Part shown: piece by piece, positions 9,801-20,427 of the stretch
Numbering within the stretch: the stretch's first letter is position 1
Layout of the letters: the number at the start of each line of letters is the position of its first letter
Origin: Flectobacillus sp. BAB-3569
GTDB taxonomy: Bacteria; Bacteroidota; Bacteroidia; Cytophagales; Spirosomataceae
Reading direction: 5' to 3'
Length of the DNA: 64,000 nt
NCBI RefSeq assembly: GCF_002270355.1
Contig: NZ_NJFZ01000007.1
Location: 149,242-213,241, forward strand
Made by a program: the position numbers and the translations under genes
The notes under the pieces: model-generated
What the model saw: only the letters and a program-made list of their open reading frames with translations
Database searches by the model: none
What the model was told of the DNA's origin: nothing

Positions 9801-10193
9801 AATATCCAATAAGCCATCTTGATTTATGTCGACAATCGATACGCCGTTTGACCAACCTTTTCCTCCTTTGAAGTTTGATTTTTCTGTAACATTTTCAAAC
9901 TTCATATTACCCTTATTCAAGAAAATTTTGTTGTCGCTCATGTTGGCAGTAAATACCAAATCTACCCAACCATCATTGTTTAAATCTCCAGCGCCAATAC
10001 CTCCACCATTGTAGAAATACATGTAACGGAAAATATTAAAATCTTTAGTCGGATTGAGGTCGTTCGAAAAATCAATACCCGTAGTTTCGCCATCTAACAA
10101 CTCAAAGGCAGGAGGTGTTTTCTTCTGACAGCTTTGTGTAAAAAGAAGGAATAGGGCAACAGGGAGGTATATAAGAAATGAAAATCTTTTCAT
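6877..10193 (-). pseudogene. FG-GAP/VCBS lipoprotein with ASPIC/UnbV domain (paralogue 2), one frameshift
   Basis: Two overlapping frames, 10193-9267 and 9291-6877, together encode one about 1105-residue protein of the same build as its neighbours: lipobox cysteine at residue 22 (FTQSCQKK), FG-GAP calcium loops (DLNNDGWVD, DLDGDLD), ASPIC/UnbV about residues 518-595 (AIGAKVLIF, FQASMEIPLVMGLG), then more FG-GAP repeats to the end. At YLYINQK the frame is lost; one more T in the T6 run at 9347-9352 restores YLYINQKNGSFADQ and joins the frames exactly. The rest is intact, so either a recent mutation or an assembly error. Hairpins on both sides suggest its own transcript. Confidence 0.85.
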
Positions 10194-10225
10194 CGAATCA
10201 GCTTGAATGATGTGTATATCGAAAA

Positions 10226-10262
10226 TTTCCCCTTATGAAGGTTTTACCAACATAAGGGGAAA
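10226..10262 (-). terminator. 12 bp hairpin between FG-GAP paralogues 3 and 2
   Basis: TTTCCCCTTATG at 10226-10237 pairs perfectly with 10251-10262 around a 13 nt loop. In the leftward direction it follows the stop of paralogue 3 within a few bases and is followed by AAATTTTC. It probably separates the two transcripts. Confidence 0.7.
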
Positions 10263-10267
10263 CAAAA

Positions 10268-13200
10268 CTATTTTTTGAGCGCAAATAACCTTGGCACTTC
10301 ATTGTTGATAAGTGCCAGATACTCAGTCTGACTTTTTACTTTCACAGGCAAAATTTGCTTGATTTCACCATTCAGTACAAAACCACTTTCTTGATTGGTA
10401 AGTACTTCAAACTGTCCTTTTCCCTTATTAATCAATACATTTCCACGACTTGCATCAATCATCGCCAACTGCGGAATAAAGCCCGTGTAGTTACCTCCAA
10501 TAATCAAATCAGGTTTACCATCGTGGTTTACATCAGTTTGTTCGATAGCATTGATACACGATAACTGTGCCACTTCTGGCAGGGCTACTACCGTAAAATT
10601 GCCTTTACCGTCGTTGATTGCCACGATAGATTTGCAGTACCCCACCGTTTTGGTCAAACTTCCTTCTAACACATCCGACGGAAACAAATCTTGCAATGAC
10701 TTTTTAGCATACTCAGCATGTTGAAGAATCTGCTTTTTCAAGGCTGGGAATTGCTCTGCCATTTCTCTTTTTAGGAAAACAGGAGAATCCTTTTCATTAA
10801 TCGTCTTAGTCAAGATTTTATCAATGCTTCCATTTTTATCAAAATCTTTTACCCATATCTTCAGTGGCGCATCCAACTGGGTATGTAGCGTAAAGTTTTC
10901 GCCCATATTGCCCAATACCATGTCGTTGTCTCCATCACCATCAACATCCAATACCTTGATTGCTCCCCAGAAACCTGTATATTCTTCCAGTCCATTATCT
11001 GCTTTTTCGAATTTGGCGCCTTTAGCCAACAAAGTCACAGGTGCCATCCAGTCGCCCACGATGACCAAATCCTTTTTACCATCTTTGTTGACATCCGACA
11101 AAGAGGCATCACGCACCATACCGAGTTCTTTTAATTGTGGCGCAACACTTGCTGTCACATCCTTGAAAGCTCCTTTTCCATCATTTTGGTAAATAAAACT
11201 ATTCGGATTCAAGCCGTATTGCATTGGCACACTACGACTTCCTACAAACAAATCTATATCGCCATCGGCATCATAATCGAGTGGCAAAACCACTGAAGTG
11301 TTCAAGGTATTCATCGGAATAGCTCCCGACGAATAAGTAAATTTGCCTTTCCCGTCGTTTAGGTACAATCTATCCAACAAGTCATTTGTCCCTTCCGAAA
11401 CCTCATTACCTCCGCTACCTACGAACAAATCCAAATCGCCATCTTTGTCAGCATCAAAAATAGCACCGCAGTATCTTCAAAAAAGGCTGTTCTTTCAAAT
11501 GATTCTTGTTTGGATAATTTGAAACCAACCGCTGTTTGCAAATACAACATACCTGCTTGATTTTTTGCACCTGCTATATAAATGTCCTCTAAACCATCGC
11601 CATTGACATCGCCAACAGCAGCCTTTGGACCTTCTTTCGAAAGCATAGCAGGCAGGTTTTTTTCTTGGTAAAAATCTTCATAAGGATCTTCTTGGTGTTT
11701 TTCAAATGACTGTGTTACCCACTGAAAATAACCTTCCACCAACTTTGCCTTTGGATAAGACATTTTTTTACCATCCTTCATTTGATACGAAACCAAGCCA
11801 TCAATTTTAGGATTTTTGTAAATACTAATACGTTGGTCAGGCCAAGTAATAATGAGAGAATCTATTTTGGTATTTTTCCCTAAACCAAAATTCAAAACAT
11901 ACTCCGCACTCGACTGAAATCCACGAGAAGGAATCAGTGAACGAGTTTGTGTTTCTTTTCCTGTAAAAACATCTACTTTGGCTCCTACCGCATAGGTATT
12001 TTGACCTTCGCCTTGAAGTTTTACTTTTAAGAAATGAGGCTTTTCGGCCTGTTTGTCAGAATTGTTGCGATATACAAAACATTGAGCATTGACGTTGTTT
12101 ACCACCAAATCTTCATCTCCATCGTTATCCAAATCAGCATACATAGCGCCATTCGAGAACGACGGCGCATCAAAACCAAAATCCTTAGCCTTTTCTTCGA
12201 ACTTCAATGATTTAGTATTATGGAAAAAGTTGTTAGGAATTGGCGTTGAAGGCATTTTTTCAATGATTTTATTAAAATCCTGTTTTACACCCGTCATACG
12301 CATATCCTGCACCAGCTCATTGGCAAAAAAGTCAATAAAATCTTGGTCGATTACGTCGTTGTAAATACCATTACAAACATAAATATCATTGTATCCGTCG
12401 TTATCAGCATCAAACATCAAAGCACCCCAACTCCAATCACTCGCGGCTACGCCAGCGTAATTTCCTATTTCCGAAAAAGTACCATCTTGGTTATTTAACT
12501 GAAGGCTATTTTGCTGGAATTGGTTATAAAAACCACGTTCTTTTTTTAGTTTAAAAACATAATGATTATCGAAAGAAGAAGTAGTTTTCAAACGATATTC
12601 ATCTCGAGGAAGCATATCTGTTGTAATAATTTCCTGATAACCATCATTGTTAATATCGGCCATATCTGCTCCCATTGAGGCAAGGCTGATATGCTTCATA
12701 CGTTGCTCGATTTCTTCTTTGAAAGTTCCATCCTTTTGGTTGATATAGAGATAGTCTTTTTCGTAAAAGTCATTAGAAACGTAGATGTCTGGATAATTAT
12801 CATTGTTAGCATCGCCAATGGTTACACCCAAGCCAAAACCAATCAATGAGCTATAAATACCTGCATCTTTGGAAACGTCATGGAAAAAGCCGTTGTCGTT
12901 GCGCATCAATTTGTCGCCTCCGCCTTTCAAGAAATCCTTTACTGGCCAATCTTCAGCACGTAATTCACGGTTGTTGGCATAGTTGAGCGTATTGACAGGG
13001 ATAAAACTGTTGTTGAGGATATAACAATCCAAATCGCCATCTAAATCATAATCAAAAAATGCCGCATGAGTGGTATAACCTCCTTCATCTAAGCCATATT
13101 TGGCGGCTGATTCGGTAAAAGTCGAGTTACCATTGTTGATAAAAAGAGCATTTTTTTGTTTTTGAGTAAACTTATTAATCCCTGCGTTGCAAACATAAAT

Positions 13201-13581
13201 ATCCAACAAACCATCGTGGTTAATATCGACCATAACCACGCCTGTATTCCATTTACCAATCTCTTCGACGCCCGCTTTTTTAGAAATATCTTCAAATTTC
13301 CAGTCGCCTTTGTTGAGATATAATTTATTGGCGCCCATGTTGGAAGTCAAGAAAATATCGGGCAAACCGTCGTTATTAATATCACCAATGGCTACGCCTC
13401 CGCCATTGTAAAAATTGCGGTAATTGAATATATTGAAGTCTTTTGAGTTTTCGACTTTATTCACAAAATCAATGCCCGTATCCTTGCTATCCATGAGTTC
13501 GAACACGGTGTCGCTTTTACTCGAACATCCCAATCCAATTCCCATCAGGGCTATTAGCGACAATTGTTGTAATACTTTCAT
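10268..13581 (-). pseudogene. FG-GAP/VCBS lipoprotein with ASPIC/UnbV domain (paralogue 3), one frameshift
   Basis: Frames 13581-11419 and 11434-10268 form one about 1104-residue protein. Good lipobox at residue 19 (GIGLGCSSKSD), motif RNFYNGGGVAIGDINNDG, FG-GAP calcium loops, ASPIC/UnbV about residues 517-595 (AVGAKVDVF, SRGFQSSAEYVLNFGLG), then a second FG-GAP half. The frame breaks after DTAVLF; adding one base to the A5 run at 11456-11460 (plus strand) restores VLFFDADKDGDLDLFVG, a perfect FG-GAP loop. It resembles paralogue 1 most. It starts 75 bp after the GH97 gene with no terminator between, so the two may be co-transcribed. Intact apart from the one base. Confidence 0.85.
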
Positions 13582-13656
13582 TCTTTTGTTTATATAAGGT
13601 TAGTTATGGTTGTTAAAAAACGATTTTTTTCATTTTTCAACCCAACATTCATTATC

Positions 13657-15720
13657 CTATTTAATGCTGATGGCAAATCCACCACCTTTAGCGATTTTGA
13701 TGGTACGTTTGGTTTGGGAATCCACCGAAACCTTTTGGATTTGATATGCCTCTGGATTTTTCTCCCAATCTGCATTGCTTGCATCTTGGTAAATGGTGGC
13801 TGTATAAGTTTTACCAGCAGGCAGAAAATCAAAATTCACCAAAAGCTCTCTTGAATTTTCATCACTCACGGCACCCACAAACCACTGATTTTGTCCTTTT
13901 TGCTTACGCGCAATCATGATAAATTCTCCTGGCTCGGCAGAAAGGATTTTAGTATCGTCCCAATCTACAGGAACATCTTTAATAAATTGCAAAGCATCGG
14001 GGTAAACCTTGAGATTTTCTGGCAAATCGCCCACCATCTGCAAAGGACTGTACATAGTCACATACAATGCCAATTGTTTGGCCAAGGTCGTGCGTACACG
14101 TGTAGTGCGAGATGGAATAAACTGATTGAGGTGCATTTTGAAGAAACCTGGCGTATAATCCATCGGACCACCCATCAAGCGAGTGAATGGCAAGATGGTT
14201 TCATGCTCTGGTACCAATCCCAACGTTGGAGCGTTGTTGAACTCATTTCCACGAGCCGCTTCGTTGGCTAACCAGTTTGGATACGTACGGTGCAAGCCCG
14301 TTGGACGAGATGACTCATGTGCTTCAATCATAATTTGATACTCAGCAGCTTTTGCTGCTACACGATTGAAGTGATTTACCATCCATTGACTATCATGATG
14401 CTCGCCACGAGGAATAATACGACCAACATAACCCGTTTTGGCAGTTTCAAAACCTTTATTTTTCATAAATTGAAATGCCTTATCCATACGACGCTCATAG
14501 TTGGTCACCGAACCCGAAGTTTCGTGGTGCATAATCAATTTGACATTTTTCTTTTTGGCATAAGCTAGTAAAGCATCTACATCATAGTCCGAATAAGGAG
14601 TAACAAAATCAAACACCTCTTCTTTCCAGTTACCAAACCAATCTTCCCAACCTTCGTTCCAGCCTTCGACCAAGACGCCATCGAAGCCATGTTCTGAAGC
14701 AAAATCTATATATTTCTTAACATTTTCGGTATTAGCGCCGTGTTTTCCTCCTACTTTTTCCCAAGTAGCTTTACCCACGTGCATTTCCCACCACATACCG
14801 ATAAATTTCTGTGGTTTTATCCAATCGGTCTTTTCAATTTTGGAAGGCTCGTTGAGATTAAGAATGAGTTTAGATGCCAAAATATCTTCGGCTTTATTAC
14901 TCAATACGATAGTTCTCCAAGGAGTATTAAAAGGCGTTTGTAAATAGGCTTTATTACCAACTGCATCAGGCGTGAGATGTGAAGTTAGACCAAAAGTCTT
15001 GGTATTTGCCATCAGGTGCATGACAGGATAATTGACCAAAGCCGCCTCATGGATATTCAAATATATTCCTTGGGGCGTTTTCATCATCAAAGGCGTTTGA
15101 ATGGCATTATCTGCAATCAAGGATTGTAGGGCTATATCTTTTTCCTTTTTAGCAGCGGCTAAAGCGTGAATTTCAGAAAATAAGGTTGTATTGTACAAAT
15201 ATTCATTAGTATCATAATCCCCAGGAATCCAGAAAGTTTTGTTATTAGTCGCTAGATTGAATTGCGTCAACTCATCGGCAACTATAAAATGCTTAAATCC
15301 TTCTTGCTCAGGAAATTCATAGCGAAATCCGATACCATCATTAAAAATCCTAAAAACAACATCAATCAATACATTCGCAGGAATAGCTTTCAGACGAAGC
15401 TTGAGTTGCTTGTAATGGTTTTCGATACTTTTTACCTCTCCCCAAACAGGATTCCAAGTTTCAGAAAACTCACTAGAATCAGCAGAAATCAAGGTGAAAT
15501 TTGTGAGAGAAATAGCAGGTTTTTGAAGTTTAAAACCTAAAGAAGAAGGCTTTACAACCGAAGTTTGAGCCAAATTTAAGGCATATGTAAGTTTACCTTC
15601 ATTACTGACATTGACAGTCAAATTAACACGTGCATTCGGAGAGGCAAGATGGTATGCCTTTTGAGAAAAAACCTCTGCTGACAACAGCAAAAGCCCCAAT
15701 AATAAGCCAGTGAATTTCAT
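13657..15720 (-). CDS. glycoside hydrolase family 97, SusB-like (probable alpha-glucosidase)
   Basis: A 687-residue enzyme with signal peptide (LLLGLLLLSAEVFSQ), N-terminal beta-sandwich and a central (beta/alpha)8 barrel, the layout and length of GH97. Motif GFDGVLVEGWNEGWEDWFG is at about 345-363. Glu400 in IMHHETSG, Glu469 in EAHESSRPTG and Glu493 in NEAARGNE have the same spacing (69 and 24 residues) as the catalytic glutamates 439, 508 and 532 I recall for SusB of Bacteroides thetaiotaomicron, so this should be an inverting, calcium-dependent enzyme acting on alpha-glucosides rather than a retaining alpha-galactosidase. Periplasmic or surface. It lies between two FG-GAP lipoproteins and is the only recognisable carbohydrate-active enzyme in the window. 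Confidence 0.9.
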   Translation of the reverse strand: MKFTGLLLGLLLLSAEVFSQKAYHLASPNARVNLTVNVSNEGKLTYALNLAQTSVVKPSSLGFKLQKPAISLTNFTLISADSSEFSETWNPVWGEVKSIENHYKQLKLRLKAIPANVLIDVVFRIFNDGIGFRYEFPEQEGFKHFIVADELTQFNLATNNKTFWIPGDYDTNEYLYNTTLFSEIHALAAAKKEKDIALQSLIADNAIQTPLMMKTPQGIYLNIHEAALVNYPVMHLMANTKTFGLTSHLTPDAVGNKAYLQTPFNTPWRTIVLSNKAEDILASKLILNLNEPSKIEKTDWIKPQKFIGMWWEMHVGKATWEKVGGKHGANTENVKKYIDFASEHGFDGVLVEGWNEGWEDWFGNWKEEVFDFVTPYSDYDVDALLAYAKKKNVKLIMHHETSGSVTNYERRMDKAFQFMKNKGFETAKTGYVGRIIPRGEHHDSQWMVNHFNRVAAKAAEYQIMIEAHESSRPTGLHRTYPNWLANEAARGNEFNNAPTLGLVPEHETILPFTRLMGGPMDYTPGFFKMHLNQFIPSRTTRVRTTLAKQLALYVTMYSPLQMVGDLPENLKVYPDALQFIKDVPVDWDDTKILSAEPGEFIMIARKQKGQNQWFVGAVSDENSRELLVNFDFLPAGKTYTATIYQDASNADWEKNPEAYQIQKVSVDSQTKRTIKIAKGGGFAISIK

Positions 15721-15759
15721 AGATTGATATAATATTGTTTAAATAAAAATGGTTTTTAA

Positions 15760-15980
15760 AAAAGGGGAAAAGGGAAGAGGCTCAAAGGCACAAAGGGAGA
15801 ATTTTGAATGATGAGTTGTGAGTGCTGAGTGATGAATGTAAAATTTTAATCGCCCACTAAAACCCAACTTCTCTTTACCTATACCCTGAACCCTATCCCC
15901 TAAAAACACTTTGTGCCTTTGCTACTTTGCCCCTGTTCACTAAAACTAATGCCTATCCTCTAAACCCTGACCCCTATCCC
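15760..15980. repeat. intergenic inverted and direct low-complexity repeats
   Basis: CAAAGGCACAAAG at 15783-15795 has an exact complement at 15909-15921. The outer arms pair aaaggggaaaaggg with several ccctatcccc words, and inside lie the direct words gatgagttgtgagtgctgagtgatgaatg. The right arm resembles 6741-6778. The element fills the gap between the GH97 start and the end of FG-GAP paralogue 4. No gene seen here. Confidence 0.5.
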
Positions 15981-15983
15981 CTC

Positions 15984-18900
15984 CTACTTCCACACATACC
16001 CTTCCACTCCTTCGTTATTTTTTCCAACGAATAAATGTTTTGGTAGAGCTAGGACAGATTTAATATCTCCTTTGAAAAATAGACCTGTTTGAGCGACAGA
16101 CAAACTTTCGAAGGCAAACTTTCCCTTATTTTTCAACAAAATACCATAATTGGCGTCAACCTTGCCAATTCTCAGACGCAATTTACTATTATTACCAGCT
16201 AACAAAATATCGGTTTTGCCATCCTTGTCAAAATCTTGCAAAGCTATCGCATATACAGGGGCGTATTGGGCTTGCATCGGTAACTGATGTGCCACAAATT
16301 TCCCTTTTTGATTTTCCAGAACCAATGTTTTCAAGTTAGTAATCTCTAGTCTATGTGCTTTCTCTAAAGCTGCTTGGTCAAAAACATCCTCTATCGTTGC
16401 CTTGGCAAAAGTGGCATAATCTGGGAATTTCTTTTTCAAAATTGGCATTTGCTCTGCCATTTCGTCTCTGGTACAAGCTGGATAAGATTTTCCTTGAATG
16501 TAGTAGTTGAGGAAAAAGTCAACAGTTCCGTTCATATCAAAATCGTCAAAAACTAAACTAGCAGGCTCAGCTTTTGAAGCACGAATTTGGGTGTTTAAAC
16601 CCAAATTCCCCAATACAATATCAAGGTCTTTATCTCCGTCCAAATCGGCTTGAGAAAGGCTTGTGTACCAACCCGAAGGAATATCTGTTGTCTGAGTTTC
16701 AAACTTTTTATTGCCCTTATTTTTTAGAATCATCGGACTCATCCACTCTCCTACTATAAATATATCAGGGCTTCCATTTTGGTCAAAATCATCAATCGCA
16801 GCGTCTGTCACCAAGCCAAACGCATCTAATTCTTGTTTGGTAAAATGCCCTTTACCATCATTCCATAAGATAGCACTCTTTTCTGCTACTGGAAAACGAT
16901 TAGGTTGAATATGTCCACCTACAAAAACATCCAAATCGCCATCTTTATCAAAATCTGAGGCTTTTACTGTTTTGGTATTCAAACCATCTTCAATAGTTTG
17001 AGCAAGTTTTAAATTTCCCTTTCCATCATTTAACCATAATTGGTCTTGTTGTTCTGTTAATTGTGCATTAGCATAATTTCCAACTGTTACATATACATCT
17101 GGCCATTGGTCGCCATTAAAGTCGCCAACCACGGCATCTTGTTGAAAAACAGGCGGCGCTGGAAGTTTTTGTTGCGTAAAACCTTCTCCTTTTGCCAAGT
17201 AGATTACTGGCGATGATGAAGCATTTCCACATACCCAAACATCCATTTGTCCATCTCTATTAAAATCACCCGCCACCATTTTCGGACCAGTGTAAGAATA
17301 GTGCATCGGCAACATTACCTGACGGTCGAAGTTATTGGTAAGAGCTATCTCAGAAACCGCCGAAGGAATGATTGTTTTGGTGAAAATTGGATTTACTTTT
17401 TGCTCCGCTTGTAGAGCATTACAAGTTGGTGTTTTCTGATAAATTATGTCGTATTTACTATCTGCTTTAGGTTGACACAATTCTGTAATAGAACCTTGCG
17501 CATCAGGCCAAAATACCTTTACAGAAATAACTTTTCCATTCCCAATTCCAAAAGTCAAAGGCTCAAGGCTGCTCGACTGAAAACCACGACTATTAGCTAT
17601 TTCTTGAGTTAAGGTCATTGTGGAATCATTTCCTTGTACACGAACCTGCACTTTAGCACCAATGGCAAAAGGATTTTGAGAAGAACCCGTCAGTTTTACT
17701 TTTACCGCATGATAATCTGGCTGGATTTTTTGACTTTGATTTTCATACACATGAGCCTTATCGTTTAGGTTGTTCGTAATAATCTCAATATCTCCATCAT
17801 TATCCAAGTCGGCATATACTGCACCGCTTGCCACGGTAGCGCGGTCAAAGCCCCAATTTACTTGCTCGTTGACAAAACCTAATTGATGGTTATTTCTAAA
17901 AATATAATTCTTGGTTTGACTCGTCGGCATTTGCTTCAAATGTTCCAATAAGGGCTTTTTAGCACCATAAGCCTCCTCATCGTTGTAATATTTGATAAAG
18001 TCGGCATTGGTATAATCTTTTCCTAAACCATTACTTACAAAAATATCTTTGTAACCATCCAAGTCAAAATCTGCCATGAGCGTTCCCCAACTCCAATCGG
18101 TATTAGATACACCAGCCAATTGCCCTATCTCTGCGAACTGTCCACTTCCTTGGTTTACCTGCAACATATTGCGCATATTGGCATGCCAAAAACCATTTTG
18201 CAACTGTGCCTGATAGGTATTCCAGTTGTCTGGCCAAAGCAACAATTTTTGTCGAGCATTATCCTCCGGCAGCATATCCAGCGTAAAAATATCGGGCAGG
18301 TTATCGTTATTGATATCCGCAATATCTACTCCCATCGACGAGTAAGAGGTATGTCCAATACGCTCACGGAGTTCATCTTTGAAAGTTCCATTTTTCTGGT
18401 TGATGTACAAATAGTCATCCTCCACGTAGTCGTTGGTTACATAAATGTCGGGATAACCATCCTGATTGACATCCGAAACCATCACTCCTAAGCCAAAACC
18501 CAATGGATTTCCTTTGATACCCGCTTGTTCGGATACATCGGTAAAATGTCCATTATCATTTCTAAATAGCTTATCTCCTGCATTATAGTCACGTGCTGCT
18601 CGCATTACGGCTGCCTCCTTACGTTGATATCCAGCTAGGTTATGGTTAATCAGAAAGCAATCTAAATCACCATCGAGGTCATAATCTACAAAACTAGCTT
18701 GCGTAGAATACCCTGAATCATCCAGTCCATATTCTTGTGCTTTTTCGGTGAATGTCAGATTATGATTATTGATAAAAAGCTGATTTTTACGAATTTCCTC
18801 TGACCTTAATCCAGAGTAACAAACGTAAATATCCAGCCAACCATCGGCATTAATATCAACCACTGAAACACCTGTTTTCCAGGCACCCTGTCGACCAGCC

Positions 18901-19238
18901 ACACCTGCTTTGGAGGTTATATTTTCAAATTGCATTTCGCCTTTGTTCAGGTACAAAGCATTAAGCACTTGATTGCCTGTAAAATACAAATCAGTTAAAC
19001 CATCGTTGTTGAAATCGGCAGCAGCAACACCTCCTCCATTATAAAAATATTCATAATTAAGAATATTTTCTTGTTCAGATTCTGTCACGATATTAGCAAA
19101 CTGAATACCCGTTTCTTCAGGTGTTTTGAGTGTAAAAAGTGTATCTTGATTTTTACAAGAAATACTTACCATACCCAAAAATCCTAGGTAGCATATATTT
19201 TTAAAAATATGTTTTATCACTATCAAATGCTTTGTCAT
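15984..19238 (-). CDS. FG-GAP/VCBS lipoprotein with ASPIC/UnbV domain (paralogue 4, intact)
   Basis: A 1084-residue protein with a 27-residue signal sequence and cysteine at residue 28 (MVSISCKNQD). FG-GAP repeats (ADFNNDGLTDLYF, DINADGWLDIY, DYDLDGDLD, DVNQDGYPDIY) occupy about residues 55-500, ASPIC/UnbV about 513-590 (AIGAKVQVR, SRGFQSSSLEPLTFGIG), and further FG-GAP repeats the C-terminal half (GDFNRDGQMDVWVCG, DFDKDGDLDVFVGG). It starts only 17 bp after the DUF4249 gene, so it is the last gene of a tight lipoprotein - TonB receptor - DUF4249 - FG-GAP run, linking this protein type directly to an import system. Role inferred: surface binding or scaffolding. Confidence 0.9.
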   Translation of the reverse strand: MTKHLIVIKHIFKNICYLGFLGMVSISCKNQDTLFTLKTPEETGIQFANIVTESEQENILNYEYFYNGGGVAAADFNNDGLTDLYFTGNQVLNALYLNKGEMQFENITSKAGVAGRQGAWKTGVSVVDINADGWLDIYVCYSGLRSEEIRKNQLFINNHNLTFTEKAQEYGLDDSGYSTQASFVDYDLDGDLDCFLINHNLAGYQRKEAAVMRAARDYNAGDKLFRNDNGHFTDVSEQAGIKGNPLGFGLGVMVSDVNQDGYPDIYVTNDYVEDDYLYINQKNGTFKDELRERIGHTSYSSMGVDIADINNDNLPDIFTLDMLPEDNARQKLLLWPDNWNTYQAQLQNGFWHANMRNMLQVNQGSGQFAEIGQLAGVSNTDWSWGTLMADFDLDGYKDIFVSNGLGKDYTNADFIKYYNDEEAYGAKKPLLEHLKQMPTSQTKNYIFRNNHQLGFVNEQVNWGFDRATVASGAVYADLDNDGDIEIITNNLNDKAHVYENQSQKIQPDYHAVKVKLTGSSQNPFAIGAKVQVRVQGNDSTMTLTQEIANSRGFQSSSLEPLTFGIGNGKVISVKVFWPDAQGSITELCQPKADSKYDIIYQKTPTCNALQAEQKVNPIFTKTIIPSAVSEIALTNNFDRQVMLPMHYSYTGPKMVAGDFNRDGQMDVWVCGNASSSPVIYLAKGEGFTQQKLPAPPVFQQDAVVGDFNGDQWPDVYVTVGNYANAQLTEQQDQLWLNDGKGNLKLAQTIEDGLNTKTVKASDFDKDGDLDVFVGGHIQPNRFPVAEKSAILWNDGKGHFTKQELDAFGLVTDAAIDDFDQNGSPDIFIVGEWMSPMILKNKGNKKFETQTTDIPSGWYTSLSQADLDGDKDLDIVLGNLGLNTQIRASKAEPASLVFDDFDMNGTVDFFLNYYIQGKSYPACTRDEMAEQMPILKKKFPDYATFAKATIEDVFDQAALEKAHRLEITNLKTLVLENQKGKFVAHQLPMQAQYAPVYAIALQDFDKDGKTDILLAGNNSKLRLRIGKVDANYGILLKNKGKFAFESLSVAQTGLFFKGDIKSVLALPKHLFVGKNNEGVEGYVWK

Positions 19239-19255
19239 GCGTTTATTCCCTTTGC

Positions 19256-20398
19256 TTATTCACGCCAAGCTTCAGGTTCTTTTTTAGTTCGATATTTGCC
19301 TTCTATGCAAGGCGTCTGCGGACCACTTATAGCGCCTGGTGGCGGAGGAATGGTTCTTCCTTGATATACTTTGGGGATAGCGGTATATCCATCAGAACCA
19401 ATCGAGCGGTCAATATATACTATTTTTTGTTTGGCTCCGAATACTTCAAAAACACCTAAAATCTTTTCTTCTGGAAAATCCACAGAGATGATATTGGGAC
19501 TAAACTGTGTTTCGGCAGGTACGTCAAATAACGTTCCTGAACTTTGAGATACATTTTTGATTGTTCTTAAGTACTGATAAAGTTTAGTTGGAATAGCTCT
19601 TTGTTCTATCTTCAAATAATACAAAGATTTATCCGTGTAAGGCACACTCGCTACCTTTATGCCTCTGATGGTTTGTCCATTCAACAAATTATCTGAAAGT
19701 ATATTAATTAAAGTTGAATAGGCTATATCAAAACAAGTCTCAGAGCATTTGTAATTGATTAATTCTGGAAATGTTTGTCCCAAAGGAAAATTATTTTCTA
19801 TGCTACATTTATTTTGAATATAATCATAACCACGTTCGCAGCTTGCGCAATACAGGGTACGCTCATAATGTGTCCATTTCCATTCGTAATATTGCTGTGG
19901 GCTTTCAGGGTCTTTAAAATCAGCAAATACCTGAAAAGCATACCTACGAGCATCGTTGGTCGGGTAATCCGTATCGATTTTAAATTGTGTATAAACACTA
20001 TCAATGGCGGGCGAAGCCATTATTTGCTCAGGGGTTGATTTATATTTTTTACCGTTTTGCAAGGTAATATTTAAAGTATAACTTCTACCTACAACGCCTT
20101 GAAAAGTGGCTGAAGACTCATAAACTCCTCCTGAAAGCTCAGAGAGTCTTTCCTGTTTTCCTAAATCATCCTCAAAAAATACCGTCGCACCAGTAATGGG
20201 TGTACTTTCGGTATTGATATTGATGTTGGGAGAAGAAAAAGAAAGATACACTCGATGAGGTCCTTTCAAGTCAGAAAGTGAGGCTTCTACCGACAAATAT
20301 CGTTCTCCTGTTACTTGGGTATAATCTCTAAGCTCGTCGATACAAGAACTTAATCCCAGTATCAAGCTCAGAGTTAAAAATCTAAAATAGGTTTTCAT
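19256..20398 (-). CDS. DUF4249 lipoprotein partnered with a TonB-dependent receptor
   Basis: 380 residues with a lipobox at cysteine 19 (LGLSSCIDELRDY). The body has the DUF4249 look: an N-terminal Ig-like or transthyretin-like part (ITGATVFFEDD, LSGGVYES, YTLNITLQNGKKY), a middle with several cysteines (YCASCERGYDYIQNKC, YKCSETC) and a C-terminal CIEGKYR. DUF4249 proteins are encoded next to TonB receptors of the CarboxypepD-regulatory type in Cytophagales and Sphingobacteria and are assumed to be their surface partners, as SusD is for SusC. It starts 29 bp after the receptor and ends 17 bp before an FG-GAP gene. Ligand unknown. Confidence 0.85.
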   Translation of the reverse strand: MKTYFRFLTLSLILGLSSCIDELRDYTQVTGERYLSVEASLSDLKGPHRVYLSFSSPNININTESTPITGATVFFEDDLGKQERLSELSGGVYESSATFQGVVGRSYTLNITLQNGKKYKSTPEQIMASPAIDSVYTQFKIDTDYPTNDARRYAFQVFADFKDPESPQQYYEWKWTHYERTLYCASCERGYDYIQNKCSIENNFPLGQTFPELINYKCSETCFDIAYSTLINILSDNLLNGQTIRGIKVASVPYTDKSLYYLKIEQRAIPTKLYQYLRTIKNVSQSSGTLFDVPAETQFSPNIISVDFPEEKILGVFEVFGAKQKIVYIDRSIGSDGYTAIPKVYQGRTIPPPPGAISGPQTPCIEGKYRTKKEPEAWRE

Positions 20399-20427
20399 AC
20401 GCGATGAATGCTAAAGGTCGGTAAAAC

